Part shown: piece by piece, positions 7,448 to 16,536 of the stretch
Position numbering within the stretch: the first letter of the stretch is position 1
How the letters are laid out: each line of letters starts with the position of its first letter
Assembly (NCBI GenBank): GCA_965248855.1
Contig: CBDFKQ010000022.1
Coordinates: 1 to 64,000 of the forward strand
Source of the DNA: CBDFKQ01 sp965248855
GTDB taxonomy: Bacteria > Bacteroidota > Bacteroidia > Cytophagales > 172606-1
Length of the DNA stretch: 64,000 nucleotides
Direction of reading: 5' to 3'
Notes under the pieces: model-generated
Databases searched by the model: none
What the model was told of the DNA's origin: nothing
Seen by the model: only the letters and a program-made list of their open reading frames with translations
Translations under genes and position numbers: made by a program

Positions 7448-7957
7448 ATGCTAATAAGTGGCCGATTACACTTAATTCCTTGTCGGTTGATTCATTTTGA
7501 ATTAATTGAAGAAAGGGATTTTGAAAAATTAGCAAAGTTATTAAATCTCACTTTAAGAGAAACTTGGAAACATTCAATAAACCATTTTGATTTTTTTTAT
7601 GAAAAGTTTAAAAGCGACCCCGGTATATTAAACTGGTGGATTTATTTTATCGTACTTCAATCTGAAAAAACAATAATCGGCTCGTGTGGTTTTAAAGGCA
7701 AACCCGATCATAATGGTGAAGTTGAAATAGGTTATGAAATTTTAAAAGAATACAGAAATCAAGGTTATGCTACCGAAGCAGCAGCAACATTAATAAAATT
7801 TGCTTTTGAAAACCCTGAAGTAAAAAAAATAAAAGCCGGCACATATTCATTAGATAATGCATCTGTACACGTTTTAAAAAAACAAAAAATGCTTTTTGAA
7901 GCGCATTCTTACAACCCATTGGAAGGAGATTTATGGCATTGGGCAATAAAACGCTAA
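7448..7957 (+). CDS. GNAT acetyltransferase, RimJ/RimL-like
   Basis: A 169-residue acetyltransferase. The acetyl-CoA loop is EYRNQGYATEAAATLIKFAFE (about 97-117), preceded by GEVEIGYEI, with LDNASVHVLKKQKM near the C-terminus. This architecture is that of the ribosomal-protein and small-molecule N-acetyltransferases related to RimJ/RimL. It lies 15 bases after the aminotransferase and is probably co-transcribed with it. The substrate is unknown. Confidence 0.8.
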   Translation: MLISGRLHLIPCRLIHFELIEERDFEKLAKLLNLTLRETWKHSINHFDFFYEKFKSDPGILNWWIYFIVLQSEKTIIGSCGFKGKPDHNGEVEIGYEILKEYRNQGYATEAAATLIKFAFENPEVKKIKAGTYSLDNASVHVLKKQKMLFEAHSYNPLEGDLWHWAIKR

Positions 7958-7964
7958 TTCTTAT

Positions 7965-7972
7965 TAATTTTG
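7965..7972 (+). promoter_or_regulatory. -7 promoter box before the DMT transporter
   Basis: TAATTTTG followed by CA, matching the Bacteroidota -7 consensus TAnnTTTG, lies 12 bases upstream of the TTG at 7984. The leader would be very short. I did not find a convincing -33 box. Confidence 0.4.
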
Positions 7973-7983
7973 CAGTTCAATAG

Positions 7984-8919
7984 TTGAATGGAGTGGTAAT
8001 ATTAGAAAATTATAAAAATAAAAGTCCACAATTTAAATATTATGGCGGTGCGATTCTGGTTTTCGTAGGAGCAATTTTATTTTCCGCAAAAGCAGTCCTG
8101 ATTAAATTAACCTATTCATATTATAAGATAGATTCAGCCTCTCTTCTCACCCTGCGGATGTTATTCGCTTTGCCATTTTATATTTTAGTTGCAATAGTTT
8201 TAAATAAACGAAAATCAAACATTAGTTTAAATAGTAAAAATTGGCTTCATCTAGCCATTTTAGGTATTACGGGTTATTATATCGCAAGTATTTTTGATTT
8301 TGAAGGTTTGCAATATGTAAGTGCAAGTGTTGAGCGAATTATTTTATTTATTTATCCGACAATAGTTGTTGTTTGGTCGGCCATTGTATTTAATCGCAAA
8401 ATTACTTCGGTTCAGTATTTCGCATTGATATTAACTTATATTGGTTTATCAATTGCATTGTACAATGATATTCAATCCGGTGCACAAAAAGATTTAATGA
8501 AAGGAGGTCTTTTTATTTTTATAAGTGCTATTACTTATGCAGGGTATATGGTTTATGGTGGTGAGCTTATTCCAAAGCTTGGCTCTATGAAATTTACTTG
8601 TTACGCCATGATGTTTGCTACTTTGGCCATTGTTATCCATTTTTTGATTGTTCATGGATTCAATATTTTTAATTTCCCACCTGAAGTATATTGGTTTGCT
8701 TTAATAATGGGAATTTTTTCAACTGTAATACCTACGTTTATGATTTCGGAAGGTATTAATATGGTTGGATCCGGTAATGCATCAATCATTGCCGGAATCG
8801 GACCAATTTCCACAATTGTATTGGCTTATTTTTTTCTTAACGAATCGTTTTCGCTCATTCAGTTACTCGGCACTTGTATTGTGCTGACAGGGGTTTTGAA
8901 AGTGAGTTCAAAAAAATAA
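7984..8919 (+). CDS. EamA/DMT-superfamily permease
   Basis: A roughly 311-residue inner-membrane protein with about ten hydrophobic helices in two homologous EamA halves. The first half runs about 20-150 (GAILVFVGAILFSAKAVLIKLTY opening) and the second about 170-305 (closing with IGPISTIVLAYFFLNESFSLIQLLGT). The motif PTIVVVWSAIVFNRK is typical of drug/metabolite exporters. The start is uncertain: TTG 7984 is given, and GTG 7993 is an equally possible start. The ATG at 7988 is out of frame. The substrate is unknown. Confidence 0.82.
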   Translation: MNGVVILENYKNKSPQFKYYGGAILVFVGAILFSAKAVLIKLTYSYYKIDSASLLTLRMLFALPFYILVAIVLNKRKSNISLNSKNWLHLAILGITGYYIASIFDFEGLQYVSASVERIILFIYPTIVVVWSAIVFNRKITSVQYFALILTYIGLSIALYNDIQSGAQKDLMKGGLFIFISAITYAGYMVYGGELIPKLGSMKFTCYAMMFATLAIVIHFLIVHGFNIFNFPPEVYWFALIMGIFSTVIPTFMISEGINMVGSGNASIIAGIGPISTIVLAYFFLNESFSLIQLLGTCIVLTGVLKVSSKK

Positions 8920-8946
8920 TTATTATTTAAAGCCTTATTTACAAAA

Positions 8947-9834
8947 TCACTCACAAAGATAAATATTGTATAAATCGAAATACCTTTGCTCAAGAACTTC
9001 ATCAAATCGATAACTGAAACGCAAATGAGTTGGGCGATTGCCTAACGAAATATTTCTGACATACTTAAACAGATTTGAAAATACAGGCGATTTATCCACA
9101 ATTTCCCCAAGTAAAATTACTTTGCACTCATCAGGATTTAATTGTAAACCATCCATTACCAACATTACATAGTATACAAAATCTTGTTCATTTTGATATG
9201 TAAAAGTGTTGCAAAATTCTATTTGTTTCTCCTGACGAATAACAATTGTAATATAATTTTTTTCGATAGAGATAAACATGGCACGTTCATTAAAAGAAAG
9301 TTTTTGTTGAATAACACCTTCTATAAATGAACTGTTCTGATGCAACGGGTGAATATCTCTTGAAGAATATGCAGAATTAAACCACTCGAGTACTTTATGA
9401 TCGGCCTTAAAAACATTTACGAATCCGTCGGATGCATGATGATGATAAAACACATCTTTATCGGGGATATAATGGCCGTTACTTACTTTTAAATAATCAG
9501 AAGCATTTTGTGATTTAAAAAGAACATTTGGAACAAGGGTAAAATTTTGATTGCGAAAAGAAAGACGTATATCTTTCCAAAAACCCGCCCTTAAAACCTG
9601 GTGTTCATCATAAATTTGCTCTAATTGATTGATAGTTTGTTCAGCCGAAAAAACCGGTTGAAAATTATAATCTTCAAGCCAAAGGCATTTTTTAAAAACG
9701 GAATCAACCACACAAAATCGGAAACTATCGTTACCAAGTTGGAGGGATAATATATATTGAGCTATTAAATCAACATCAAAAACGTCGTCTTTAACCTTTT
9801 GATTGAGCGTAAAATTAGAAATTAATGTTTCCAA
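8947..9834 (-). CDS. DUF3822 family protein
   Basis: A 295-residue soluble protein of the Bacteroidota-specific DUF3822 family. Recognisable features are the opening DVDLIAQYILSLQLGNDSFRFCVVD, the middle FNERAMFISIEKNYITIVIRQ, and the end LRFSYRFDEVLEQRYFDLYNIYLCE. The layout of two beta-rich halves resembles an ASKHA/actin-like fold, but no function is established. It has no signal peptide or membrane segment. It is convergent with the DMT permease. Confidence 0.8.
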   Translation of the reverse strand: METLISNFTLNQKVKDDVFDVDLIAQYILSLQLGNDSFRFCVVDSVFKKCLWLEDYNFQPVFSAEQTINQLEQIYDEHQVLRAGFWKDIRLSFRNQNFTLVPNVLFKSQNASDYLKVSNGHYIPDKDVFYHHHASDGFVNVFKADHKVLEWFNSAYSSRDIHPLHQNSSFIEGVIQQKLSFNERAMFISIEKNYITIVIRQEKQIEFCNTFTYQNEQDFVYYVMLVMDGLQLNPDECKVILLGEIVDKSPVFSNLFKYVRNISLGNRPTHLRFSYRFDEVLEQRYFDLYNIYLCE

Positions 9835-9956
9835 ATGTCTGACAATTTTAAAAGATTAAACTAGTATCTATCATCCCGGCAAAAAAACTTACTTATGTAA
9901 TTTTCATTTCGTAAGTAAGCCTGCAAGGTAGAAAAAATGATTTTATTAAAAAACTA

Positions 9957-10445
9957 TTAATTTATAAAATAAGAGTAGCCTTTTTGTAAGACTAATGCCG
10001 GCAATGTAAAATCATTTTGAAAAATACTGTGCCTGCGGTTTTGTTGTATATTTTTTAATTCTTTTTCCGATAACCATTTTACTTCCTTCAAAATTTTTTC
10101 TTTTATCTCCGGTTCATCACCTACTTTCAAATTACCTTCAATTATTTCTACTTCAAAAAATAACTCTATAGAATGCAATGGCGATTTAAAAAATTCATTT
10201 ACAAATAAAAATTCCTTCACCCTTATCTTATAACCGGTTTCCTCTAGAAATTCTCTTTCCAAGCATTTTAAAACACTTTCTTCAAAAACAATCCCTCCTC
10301 CGGGTGCACTCCACAATTCTCCGGCTTCACCTAACCCAGCATGCTTAACCAACAGAATTTTACCTTCAACAACACAAATTCCACAAACTCTAATCCTGAT
10401 TTTATTGCCAAATATTTCATTAATTTCTTTTTTCGCCTTGTTCAC
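9957..10445 (-). CDS. Nudix hydrolase
   Basis: A 162-residue protein with a complete Nudix box: GGGIVFEESVLKCLEREFLEETGY at about 49-72 fits the pattern GX5EX7REUXEEXGU and provides the metal-binding glutamates. Nudix enzymes hydrolyse nucleoside diphosphates linked to another group. The substrate cannot be read from the motif. It stands alone on the minus strand and is divergent from the MerR-DprA pair. Confidence 0.88.
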   Translation of the reverse strand: MNKAKKEINEIFGNKIRIRVCGICVVEGKILLVKHAGLGEAGELWSAPGGGIVFEESVLKCLEREFLEETGYKIRVKEFLFVNEFFKSPLHSIELFFEVEIIEGNLKVGDEPEIKEKILKEVKWLSEKELKNIQQNRRHSIFQNDFTLPALVLQKGYSYFIN

Positions 10446-10769
10446 AGATTAATATTTGTAATTTAAATGAAGGAAATTAATAATATATTTTAAATTTAGA
10501 ATATAGGTCATCAAATATAATATTTACATTCAAAAATATTTAGATGTTAATAATCCAATTATTAACATCTAAACCCTAACCCATAAGAAAATAAAATATC
10601 ATAAAAAAAGTAAAATATCAGTTTATCAATATCAGTATATCTATAATTGGTGAAATAAAAACGTTTTTTTTGCAATCTTTCTTTTATCCCACATAAACCA
10701 ATTTACTTTTTACTTCAATTTTTAAAAGTTTTAAAGATATTTGTAAAATTTATTGAGATTTTTACAAAA
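10446..10769. other. 324-base intergenic region between Nudix and MerR genes
   Basis: A divergent promoter region with no open frame worth calling. It holds a perfect AT-rich inverted repeat at 10539-10573 (listed separately) and a run of short A/T tracts. Confidence 0.6.
10539..10573. repeat. Perfect 15-base inverted repeat in the divergent region
   Basis: The arms TTTAGATGTTAATAA (10539-10553) and TTATTAACATCTAAA (10559-10573) flank 5 bases. No T-tract follows on either strand, so it is not a standard terminator. It is placed to be an operator for the divergent genes or a transcript-end hairpin. Confidence 0.6.
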
Positions 10770-11096
10770 ATGCAGGAAGAGATTAAAAAAATTTATTTTT
10801 CTATCACTGAAGTGGCGAGTCAGTTATCGGTAAATGCCTCACTGATTCGTTTTTGGGAAAGTGAATTCCCTTCTTTAAAACCGAAAAAAGACAGGAAAGG
10901 AAACCGACAGTTTACACAGAAAGATATTGATCATTTAAAAACAATTCATTTTTTATTAAAAGAAAAAGGGCATACAATTCAGGGTGCTAAAGAGTCAATA
11001 AAATCTAAAGAACATTTAAGCCCTGAAAAATCAGAAATTATTGAATCACTCGAATCTTTAAAAACATTTTTGATAGCCCTGCGAGATAAAATTTAA
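10770..11096 (+). CDS. MerR-family transcriptional regulator
   Basis: A 108-residue protein dominated by a MerR-type winged helix: YFSITEVASQLSVNASLIRFWESEFPSL (about 9-36), then the wing KPKKDRKGNRQFTQKDIDHLKTIHFLLKEKGHTIQGAKESI. A short helical tail follows, without a metal-binding or effector domain. The gene precedes dprA with a 62-base gap, a neighbourhood seen in related Bacteroidota. Its target and ligand are unknown. Confidence 0.85.
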   Translation: MQEEIKKIYFSITEVASQLSVNASLIRFWESEFPSLKPKKDRKGNRQFTQKDIDHLKTIHFLLKEKGHTIQGAKESIKSKEHLSPEKSEIIESLESLKTFLIALRDKI

Positions 11097-11158
11097 TTTT
11101 ATCGGTAAATAAAATTTATTAAGTTTTTACTAAATCAACCAACAAAAAATTATACAAA

Positions 11159-12277
11159 TTGAGTTCTGAAAAATTATACCGGCTGGCTTTAATGTTTACC
11201 CCGGGTATCGGGAGCGTTTCAACAAAATTTTTAATCAGTTATTGCGGTTCCGCAGAAAATGTATTTAAAACAACAAAAAGTAAATTATTAAAAATACCTC
11301 ATATAGGCAATGCTGCTGCTGCCTCAATTCTTAATAAAGAAGGATTACCTTCAGCAGAGAATGAATTAAAAATTCTTGAAAAAGAAAACGCCGATTTTAT
11401 TTTTTATACTGATGATAATTATCCTGAAAGATTAAAATCTATAAATGATGCACCTGCATTATTATTTATTAAAGGAAACGTTAACTTTAATTCTGCAAAA
11501 GTTATTTCTATTGTCGGTACCCGCAATTCAACTGACTACGGAAAAGATTTTACAGAACAATTAATTAAAAATATCTCCAAGTATAACGATATTATTATAA
11601 TCAGCGGGCTGGCTTTTGGCATAGATATCATTGCGCACAAAGCAGCACTAAAATATAATATCCCTACAGTTGGCGTTATGGGCAGCGGTTTAGATCAAAT
11701 TTATCCGGGTGCACATAAATCGGTTGCACAACAAATAATAAATGAGAACGGAGCCATTTTAACTGAATATAAATGGAAAACTAAAATAGACCCGAATTAT
11801 TTTCCTGCACGCAACAGAATTGTAGCCGGCATGTGTGATGCCGTGATAATTGTTGAAGCAGCAATTAAAGGCGGGGCATTAATTACAGCAGAGATAGGAA
11901 ACTCCTATAATAAAGATGTTTTTGCAGTACCCGGCAATATTGGTAATAAATATTCTGAAGGTTGTAATCATTTAATAAAGAGCCATAAAGCCAATTTATT
12001 ATCCGGCATTGAAGATTTAGAATATATAATGAATTGGCAGAATGATGCCGATGTGAAAAAAAAATCTATTCAAAAAGAAATTAATTTTGATCATTTAATT
12101 TTAGATGAAAAAGAAAAAAGAATTCTTTTGCTTCTGCAAAAAAAAAAAATATTAATGCTTGACGATTTAAGTTGGCAAACTCAAATTCCTATTAATGTAA
12201 CGGCATCTTTGCTGTTAAATTTAGAACTGCAAGGCTTAGTAAAAGCACTCCCCGGAAAAAAATTCACATTAAATTAA
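11159..12277 (+). CDS. dprA: DNA-processing protein DprA/Smf
   Basis: A 372-residue DprA. It loads RecA on incoming single-stranded DNA during natural transformation and protects that DNA. The N-terminal SAM-like region contains the helix-hairpin-helix segment LLKIPHIGNAAAASIL. The Rossmann-like core runs from about 115 to 285 with SIVGTRNSTDYG, IISGLAFGIDIIAHKAAL, GVMGSGLDQIYPGAH, FPARNRIVAGMCDAVIIVEA and GALITAEIGNSYNKDVFAVPG. The C-terminal winged helix (about 310-372) is present. The start codon is TTG at 11159; no better ATG was seen before the conserved N-terminus. Confidence 0.93.
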   Translation: MSSEKLYRLALMFTPGIGSVSTKFLISYCGSAENVFKTTKSKLLKIPHIGNAAAASILNKEGLPSAENELKILEKENADFIFYTDDNYPERLKSINDAPALLFIKGNVNFNSAKVISIVGTRNSTDYGKDFTEQLIKNISKYNDIIIISGLAFGIDIIAHKAALKYNIPTVGVMGSGLDQIYPGAHKSVAQQIINENGAILTEYKWKTKIDPNYFPARNRIVAGMCDAVIIVEAAIKGGALITAEIGNSYNKDVFAVPGNIGNKYSEGCNHLIKSHKANLLSGIEDLEYIMNWQNDADVKKKSIQKEINFDHLILDEKEKRILLLLQKKKILMLDDLSWQTQIPINVTASLLLNLELQGLVKALPGKKFTLN

Positions 12278-12310
12278 TCTACAAATTATTTTTCTTGATA
12301 AAAAACATAA

Positions 12311-12318
12311 TAGGTTTG
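12311..12318 (+). promoter_or_regulatory. -7 promoter box before the pafA-like gene
   Basis: TAGGTTTG matches TAnnTTTG exactly and lies 25 bases before ATG 12344. No clear -33 element is visible at the expected distance. Confidence 0.4.
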
Positions 12319-12343
12319 TAGAAATATTATTTTTCTCAAACGT

Positions 12344-13996
12344 ATGCACATCTATTTAAAAAAAATATTCCCGTTTTCTCTTTTTTTAATCATTCCATTT
12401 TTTGCTTTTGCACAAAAAAATCAAAAATTAAATCAAATCGACAGGCCAAAACTTGTAGTTGGCATTATGGTTGACCAAATGCGATGGGATTTTTTATACA
12501 GGTATTACGAAAGGTATTCTGAAAAAGGTTTTAAAAGATTATTGAATGAAGGTTTTTCATGTGAAAATACTTTAATCCCTTATGCACAAACTGTAACAGC
12601 ATGTGGCCATACTTGTGTTTATACAGGTTCAGTACCTGCCATTAATGGAATTATTGGAAATAATTGGTACAGCAGAGAATTAAAAAAAAGCGTTTACTGT
12701 GCGGAAGATACTGCTGTTAAAACGGTTGGAAGCACGAGCACAGCCGGCGAAATGTCTCCCAAAAATTTACAGGTAACAACCATTACCGATGAACTAAGAT
12801 TGGCGACAAATTTTAAAAGTAAAGCTGTGGGAATAGCTTTAAAAGATCGTGGTGCAATTTTACCTGCAGGCAGATCGGGTAATGCTGCATATTGGTATGA
12901 CGGCAGTTCAGGAATGTGGATTACAAGTACCTATTATATGGAAACCTTACCCGATTGGGTTAAAAAACTGAACGATAAAAAATTGCCGGATCAATATTAT
13001 AAACAAAACTGGAACACTCTATATCCAATATCTACTTATCAACAAAGTACTGCTGACGATAAAAGTTATGAGGGTAAATTTCAAGGTGAACAAAATTCTG
13101 TTTTCCCTCATCAATTATCTTCTTATATAAATACTAATTATAATGAAATTGGATCAACACCATATGGAAATACATTAACTGCCGAAATGGCAAAATCGGC
13201 TATCGAAAATGAAAAGTTAGGGCAAAGAGATGTAACTGATTTTTTAGCTTTAAGTTTTTCATCACCTGATTATGTAGGTCATAGATTTGGGCCAAATTCT
13301 GTTGAAGTTGAAGATATTTATTTAAGACTTGATATAGAATTAGCAGGTTTTATGGAATATTTAGATAAAACTATTGGTAAAGGCAAGTATTTAATGTTCC
13401 TTACTGCCGATCATGGTGTAATGCATACACCGGGATTTTCAACAGAAAATAAACTTCCCGGAGGTTTGATCAGTGATTTCCGTAAACCGCTAAATGCTAC
13501 TGTTGAAAACAAATTTGGAATTAAAAATGTATTACTCAATGAATCCAATAATCAACTTTATTTAAATTATAAACTCATAGAACAATCAGGAAAAAATTTA
13601 AGTGAAGTTAAAAAATTTATAATTGATTTTATTAAAGAACAACCGGGTATCGCAAACGCTTTTGATTTAGAACAAACTTCATCTAGTTCTATACCTCAAT
13701 TTTTAAAAGATTTGGTGATAAATGGTTATCATCCAAAACGAGGTGGTGATATACAAATAATTTTAAACGCCGGTTACATGATTGGTGAAGGGAAAGGATT
13801 AGCTGCTACGCATGGTCAAATATATCCTTACGATTCTCATATTCCGTTGGTATGGATGGGTTGGAATGTTCGGCATGGAAAAACAAATTCAATAACTTAT
13901 ATGAGTGATATTGCGCCAACCATAGCTGCCATGTTAAAAATTCAAATGCCAAGCGGAAATGTAGGTAAAGTAATATCTCTCGACAAAGAGCAATAA
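12344..13996 (+). CDS. PafA-type alkaline phosphatase, secreted
   Basis: A 550-residue periplasmic or exported phosphate-monoester phosphatase of the alkaline phosphatase superfamily. A signal peptide spans about 1-23 (ending FFAFAQ). The metal site begins GIMVDQMRWDF. The nucleophile is the second threonine of AQTVTACGH (T85). GIIGNNWY and LKDRGAILPAGRSG supply the Asn and Lys/Arg residues characteristic of PafA enzymes. SSPDYVGHRFGP and LTADHGVMHTPG provide the remaining Asp/His metal ligands, and ATHGQIYPYDSHIPLVW closes the site. PafA is the phosphate-insensitive phosphatase of Bacteroidota. No Pho-like regulatory site was recognised. Confidence 0.9.
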   Translation: MHIYLKKIFPFSLFLIIPFFAFAQKNQKLNQIDRPKLVVGIMVDQMRWDFLYRYYERYSEKGFKRLLNEGFSCENTLIPYAQTVTACGHTCVYTGSVPAINGIIGNNWYSRELKKSVYCAEDTAVKTVGSTSTAGEMSPKNLQVTTITDELRLATNFKSKAVGIALKDRGAILPAGRSGNAAYWYDGSSGMWITSTYYMETLPDWVKKLNDKKLPDQYYKQNWNTLYPISTYQQSTADDKSYEGKFQGEQNSVFPHQLSSYINTNYNEIGSTPYGNTLTAEMAKSAIENEKLGQRDVTDFLALSFSSPDYVGHRFGPNSVEVEDIYLRLDIELAGFMEYLDKTIGKGKYLMFLTADHGVMHTPGFSTENKLPGGLISDFRKPLNATVENKFGIKNVLLNESNNQLYLNYKLIEQSGKNLSEVKKFIIDFIKEQPGIANAFDLEQTSSSSIPQFLKDLVINGYHPKRGGDIQIILNAGYMIGEGKGLAATHGQIYPYDSHIPLVWMGWNVRHGKTNSITYMSDIAPTIAAMLKIQMPSGNVGKVISLDKEQ

Positions 13997-14051
13997 AATT
14001 AAATTTTCTCAATAATTTTAAAAAATATAATTGTTTTTTGCTCAAAATGTT

Positions 14052-15137
14052 ATGCCTCTTGTTATCACTTATAAAAAACACACTCTAAAATTTAAATTTG
14101 AAGCGGGTACTTCAAGAGGCATACTAACTGAAAAAGAAGTTTTTTTTATTAAAATATTTGATAGCCAAGAACCCAAAATAATAGGCCTCGGCGAATGTAA
14201 TGTATTAAAAAAATTAAGTATTGATGATGTAGAAGATTATGAAATAAAGCTTCAAAAAATTGTTGAAGACTTTAATAATCAAAACATTTTGATTGATTCC
14301 ATTGTAAATGAAGGTGTTGAAATATTTGTAAGTAAATTTATTCCCCATCAATTTCCTTCCATACAATTTGCTTTCGAAACCGCTTTGTTGGACTTATTAA
14401 ATGGCGGAAAAAAAATAATATTTAATTCGGATTTTACTGATGGCATTTCTGCTATACCCATTAACGGTTTAATTTGGATGGGAATGACGGAATTTATGCA
14501 GCAACAGATCACCGAAAAAATTGAAAAGGGTTATACTACTCTTAAAATGAAAATCGGTGCAATTGATTTTGATGAAGAATTAGAATTGCTAAAAAAAATC
14601 CGTACTTATTTTAATGCTCAACAAATTACAATAAGGGTAGATGCAAACGGATCTTTTACTTTTGATAAAATTTTTGAAGTTTTGGGTGAGCTTTCATCTT
14701 TAAATATTCATTCAATAGAACAACCAATTCGCCAGGGTCAATTGAAAAATATGATGGAGGTGTGTGCTAAATCACCTGTACCAATTGCCCTTGATGAAGA
14801 ATTAATTGGAATATCTGATTTTGAAGAAAAGAAAAAACTTTTAGAAAAAATAAATCCCCAATTTATCATTTTAAAGCCTGCCTTACTTGGTGGTTTTTAT
14901 CATTGTCGCGAATGGATTATGTTAGCCAATAAATTTAAAATAGGTTGGTGGATCACTTCTGCATTAGAATCAAACATAGGCTTGAACGCAATTGCACAAT
15001 TTACATACACATTAAATAATCCACTTCCTCAAGGCCTTGGTACAGGCCAACTTTACGAAAACAATATCGCATCCCCTCTCTATATAAAAAAAGGGTTTTT
15101 AAGGTATAAAAAGGAAGGTATTTGGGACCAGGTTTAA
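14052..15137 (+). CDS. menC: o-Succinylbenzoate synthase-like enolase-superfamily enzyme
   Basis: A 361-residue (alpha/beta)8-barrel enzyme. Motifs in order: TLKMKIGAIDFDEELELL with the catalytic KxK lysines, RVDANGSF (first metal Asp), SIEQPI (Glu), ALDEELIG (Asp) and FIILKPALLGGFYHCREW (second catalytic Lys). This set is that of MenC in menaquinone synthesis, which dehydrates SHCHC to o-succinylbenzoate. Bacteroidota are menaquinone users. A dipeptide epimerase or muconate-type lactonase is less likely. ATG 14052 starts MPLVITYKKH; an upstream in-frame TTG at 14031 adds nothing conserved. No other men gene is present in the window. Confidence 0.82.
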   Translation: MPLVITYKKHTLKFKFEAGTSRGILTEKEVFFIKIFDSQEPKIIGLGECNVLKKLSIDDVEDYEIKLQKIVEDFNNQNILIDSIVNEGVEIFVSKFIPHQFPSIQFAFETALLDLLNGGKKIIFNSDFTDGISAIPINGLIWMGMTEFMQQQITEKIEKGYTTLKMKIGAIDFDEELELLKKIRTYFNAQQITIRVDANGSFTFDKIFEVLGELSSLNIHSIEQPIRQGQLKNMMEVCAKSPVPIALDEELIGISDFEEKKKLLEKINPQFIILKPALLGGFYHCREWIMLANKFKIGWWITSALESNIGLNAIAQFTYTLNNPLPQGLGTGQLYENNIASPLYIKKGFLRYKKEGIWDQV

Positions 15138-15248
15138 CTTTAATTTTTTATTCTTCATCAACTTATTTAATCCACTCTTCTCTTTTTTTTCCCATTCATC
15201 AATATTTAATTGTATTGTTTCAATAAATCCTTCATCCTTGTAAAGTAT
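15099..15248 (-). pseudogene. Possible small coding relic between menC and the ABC operon
   Basis: On the minus strand, about 50 codons are open without a usable start. The segment ETIQLNIDEWEKKEKSG has protein-like composition rich in Glu and Lys. The frame is closed by an in-frame stop at 15249-15251 upstream. It overlaps the 3' end of menC. It could be the remnant of a decayed gene or chance coding in AT-rich DNA. I recognise no family. Confidence 0.2.
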
Positions 15249-15338
15249 TTATTTTAATGGGAAATTATTTTCCTGATTTTTGCAACTATCGTAATTTAAA
15301 ACGCATCAGTAATTTTATATTCTACCCACTTATAAAAC

Positions 15339-16034
15339 ATGGTTGATTTAAAAAATATTAATAAATATTATAAAATGGCCAATAGCAGCATGCACGTGCT
15401 GAAGGGAATTGATTTGCATATTGGAGAAGGTGAATTAGTTTCCATAATGGGTTCATCAGGTTCCGGGAAATCTACTTTGCTTAACATTTTAGGATTGCTT
15501 GATGATTATGACGCAGGCTCATATATGTTGAATAATACTTTAATGAAAAATTTATCTGCTACTAAGGCAGCATATTATAGAAATCAATTTATTGGTTTCG
15601 TTTTTCAATCTTTTAATCTTTTATCTTTTAAAAATGCAATGGAAAATGTAGCATTGCCTCTTTATTATCAAAAAGTTTCGAGGAAAGAAAGAAACAAACT
15701 TGCTATGGAATATTTGGAAAAAGTAGGTTTAAAAGATTGGGCAAATCATATGCCTAATGAAATGTCGGGCGGACAAAAACAAAGAGTTGCTATTGCAAGA
15801 GCTTTAATTTCCAAACCAAAAATCATACTTGCAGATGAACCTACAGGTGCTTTAGATACCAAAACATCTTACGAAGTGATGGAAATGTTTAAAGATGTTC
15901 ATCAAAAAGGAATGACTGTAATTATAGTTACACACGAGCATGATATTGCAGAACAAACACAAAGAGTAATTCGCCTTAAAGATGGATTAATTATTGGCCA
16001 AGGTGATCCTGTAAGTGTGCTCGCAGATCATTAA
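15339..16034 (+). CDS. ABC transporter ATPase, MacB/LolD type
   Basis: A 231-residue ATP-binding subunit. Walker A is GSSGSGKST (about 38-46), the signature MSGGQKQRVAIARAL follows near 143, and Walker B is IILADEPTGALD near 163 with a downstream VTHEHD switch histidine. The GALD ending and the roughly 230-residue length are typical of the MacB/LolD/FtsE branch, which pairs with FtsX-like permeases. Such permeases follow at 16537 and 17963 and an adaptor at 19263, so this ATPase probably powers one efflux complex. Confidence 0.92.
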   Translation: MVDLKNINKYYKMANSSMHVLKGIDLHIGEGELVSIMGSSGSGKSTLLNILGLLDDYDAGSYMLNNTLMKNLSATKAAYYRNQFIGFVFQSFNLLSFKNAMENVALPLYYQKVSRKERNKLAMEYLEKVGLKDWANHMPNEMSGGQKQRVAIARALISKPKIILADEPTGALDTKTSYEVMEMFKDVHQKGMTVIIVTHEHDIAEQTQRVIRLKDGLIIGQGDPVSVLADH

Positions 16035-16074
16035 TTAAAAGTTTAAAAAAATTTATTTCCATTTTTATCATTTT

Positions 16075-16512
16075 ATGAAAAATATAATTTTATTTATTGT
16101 GTTTAGTTTTCTTTTCTCTACCGAATTATTTGCCCAAAATAATTTATTGAAACAAAATAATGCCTGGTTAGAAAAAGAAGTTAATAGATTAATTGATAAG
16201 GATTCGAAAGATCAAGATGTAGTCGCTTACAGATTTAAAGAATGTAATGCAGATATGAATTTTAAAATCAAAAGTAAAGATAATGGGGTGAATTTTGGAA
16301 TGGGCTTTGGATGCACTTTTGATGAAATTACAACAGTAAATTATAAAAAAGAAACTGATGGTTCGTATAGTCTTTTACTCACACTCAATAAAAAAGAAAA
16401 AGATAATAATAACCTCAACTTTTCTTTATATACAAAAGATGAGAAACTAATACAGGAAATAAAAAAGAGATTTGAACAAAATATTTTAGAATGCCGAAAA
16501 ATAAAAAAATAA
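16075..16512 (+). CDS. Small exported protein of unknown function in the ABC operon
   Basis: A 145-residue protein with a clear signal peptide (MKNIILFIVFSFLFSTELFAQ, likely cleaved after about residue 21). The mature part is polar, rich in Lys, Asp and Asn, and has three cysteines (KECNAD, GFGCTF, LECRK). I recognise no domain. It lies 40 bases after the ATPase gene and 24 bases before the first permease, so it is probably co-transcribed with them and acts in the periplasm. A link to the transporter is inferred from position only. Confidence 0.7.
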   Translation: MKNIILFIVFSFLFSTELFAQNNLLKQNNAWLEKEVNRLIDKDSKDQDVVAYRFKECNADMNFKIKSKDNGVNFGMGFGCTFDEITTVNYKKETDGSYSLLLTLNKKEKDNNNLNFSLYTKDEKLIQEIKKRFEQNILECRKIKK

Positions 16513-16536
16513 ATTTTTCAATAAAAAATTTATATA

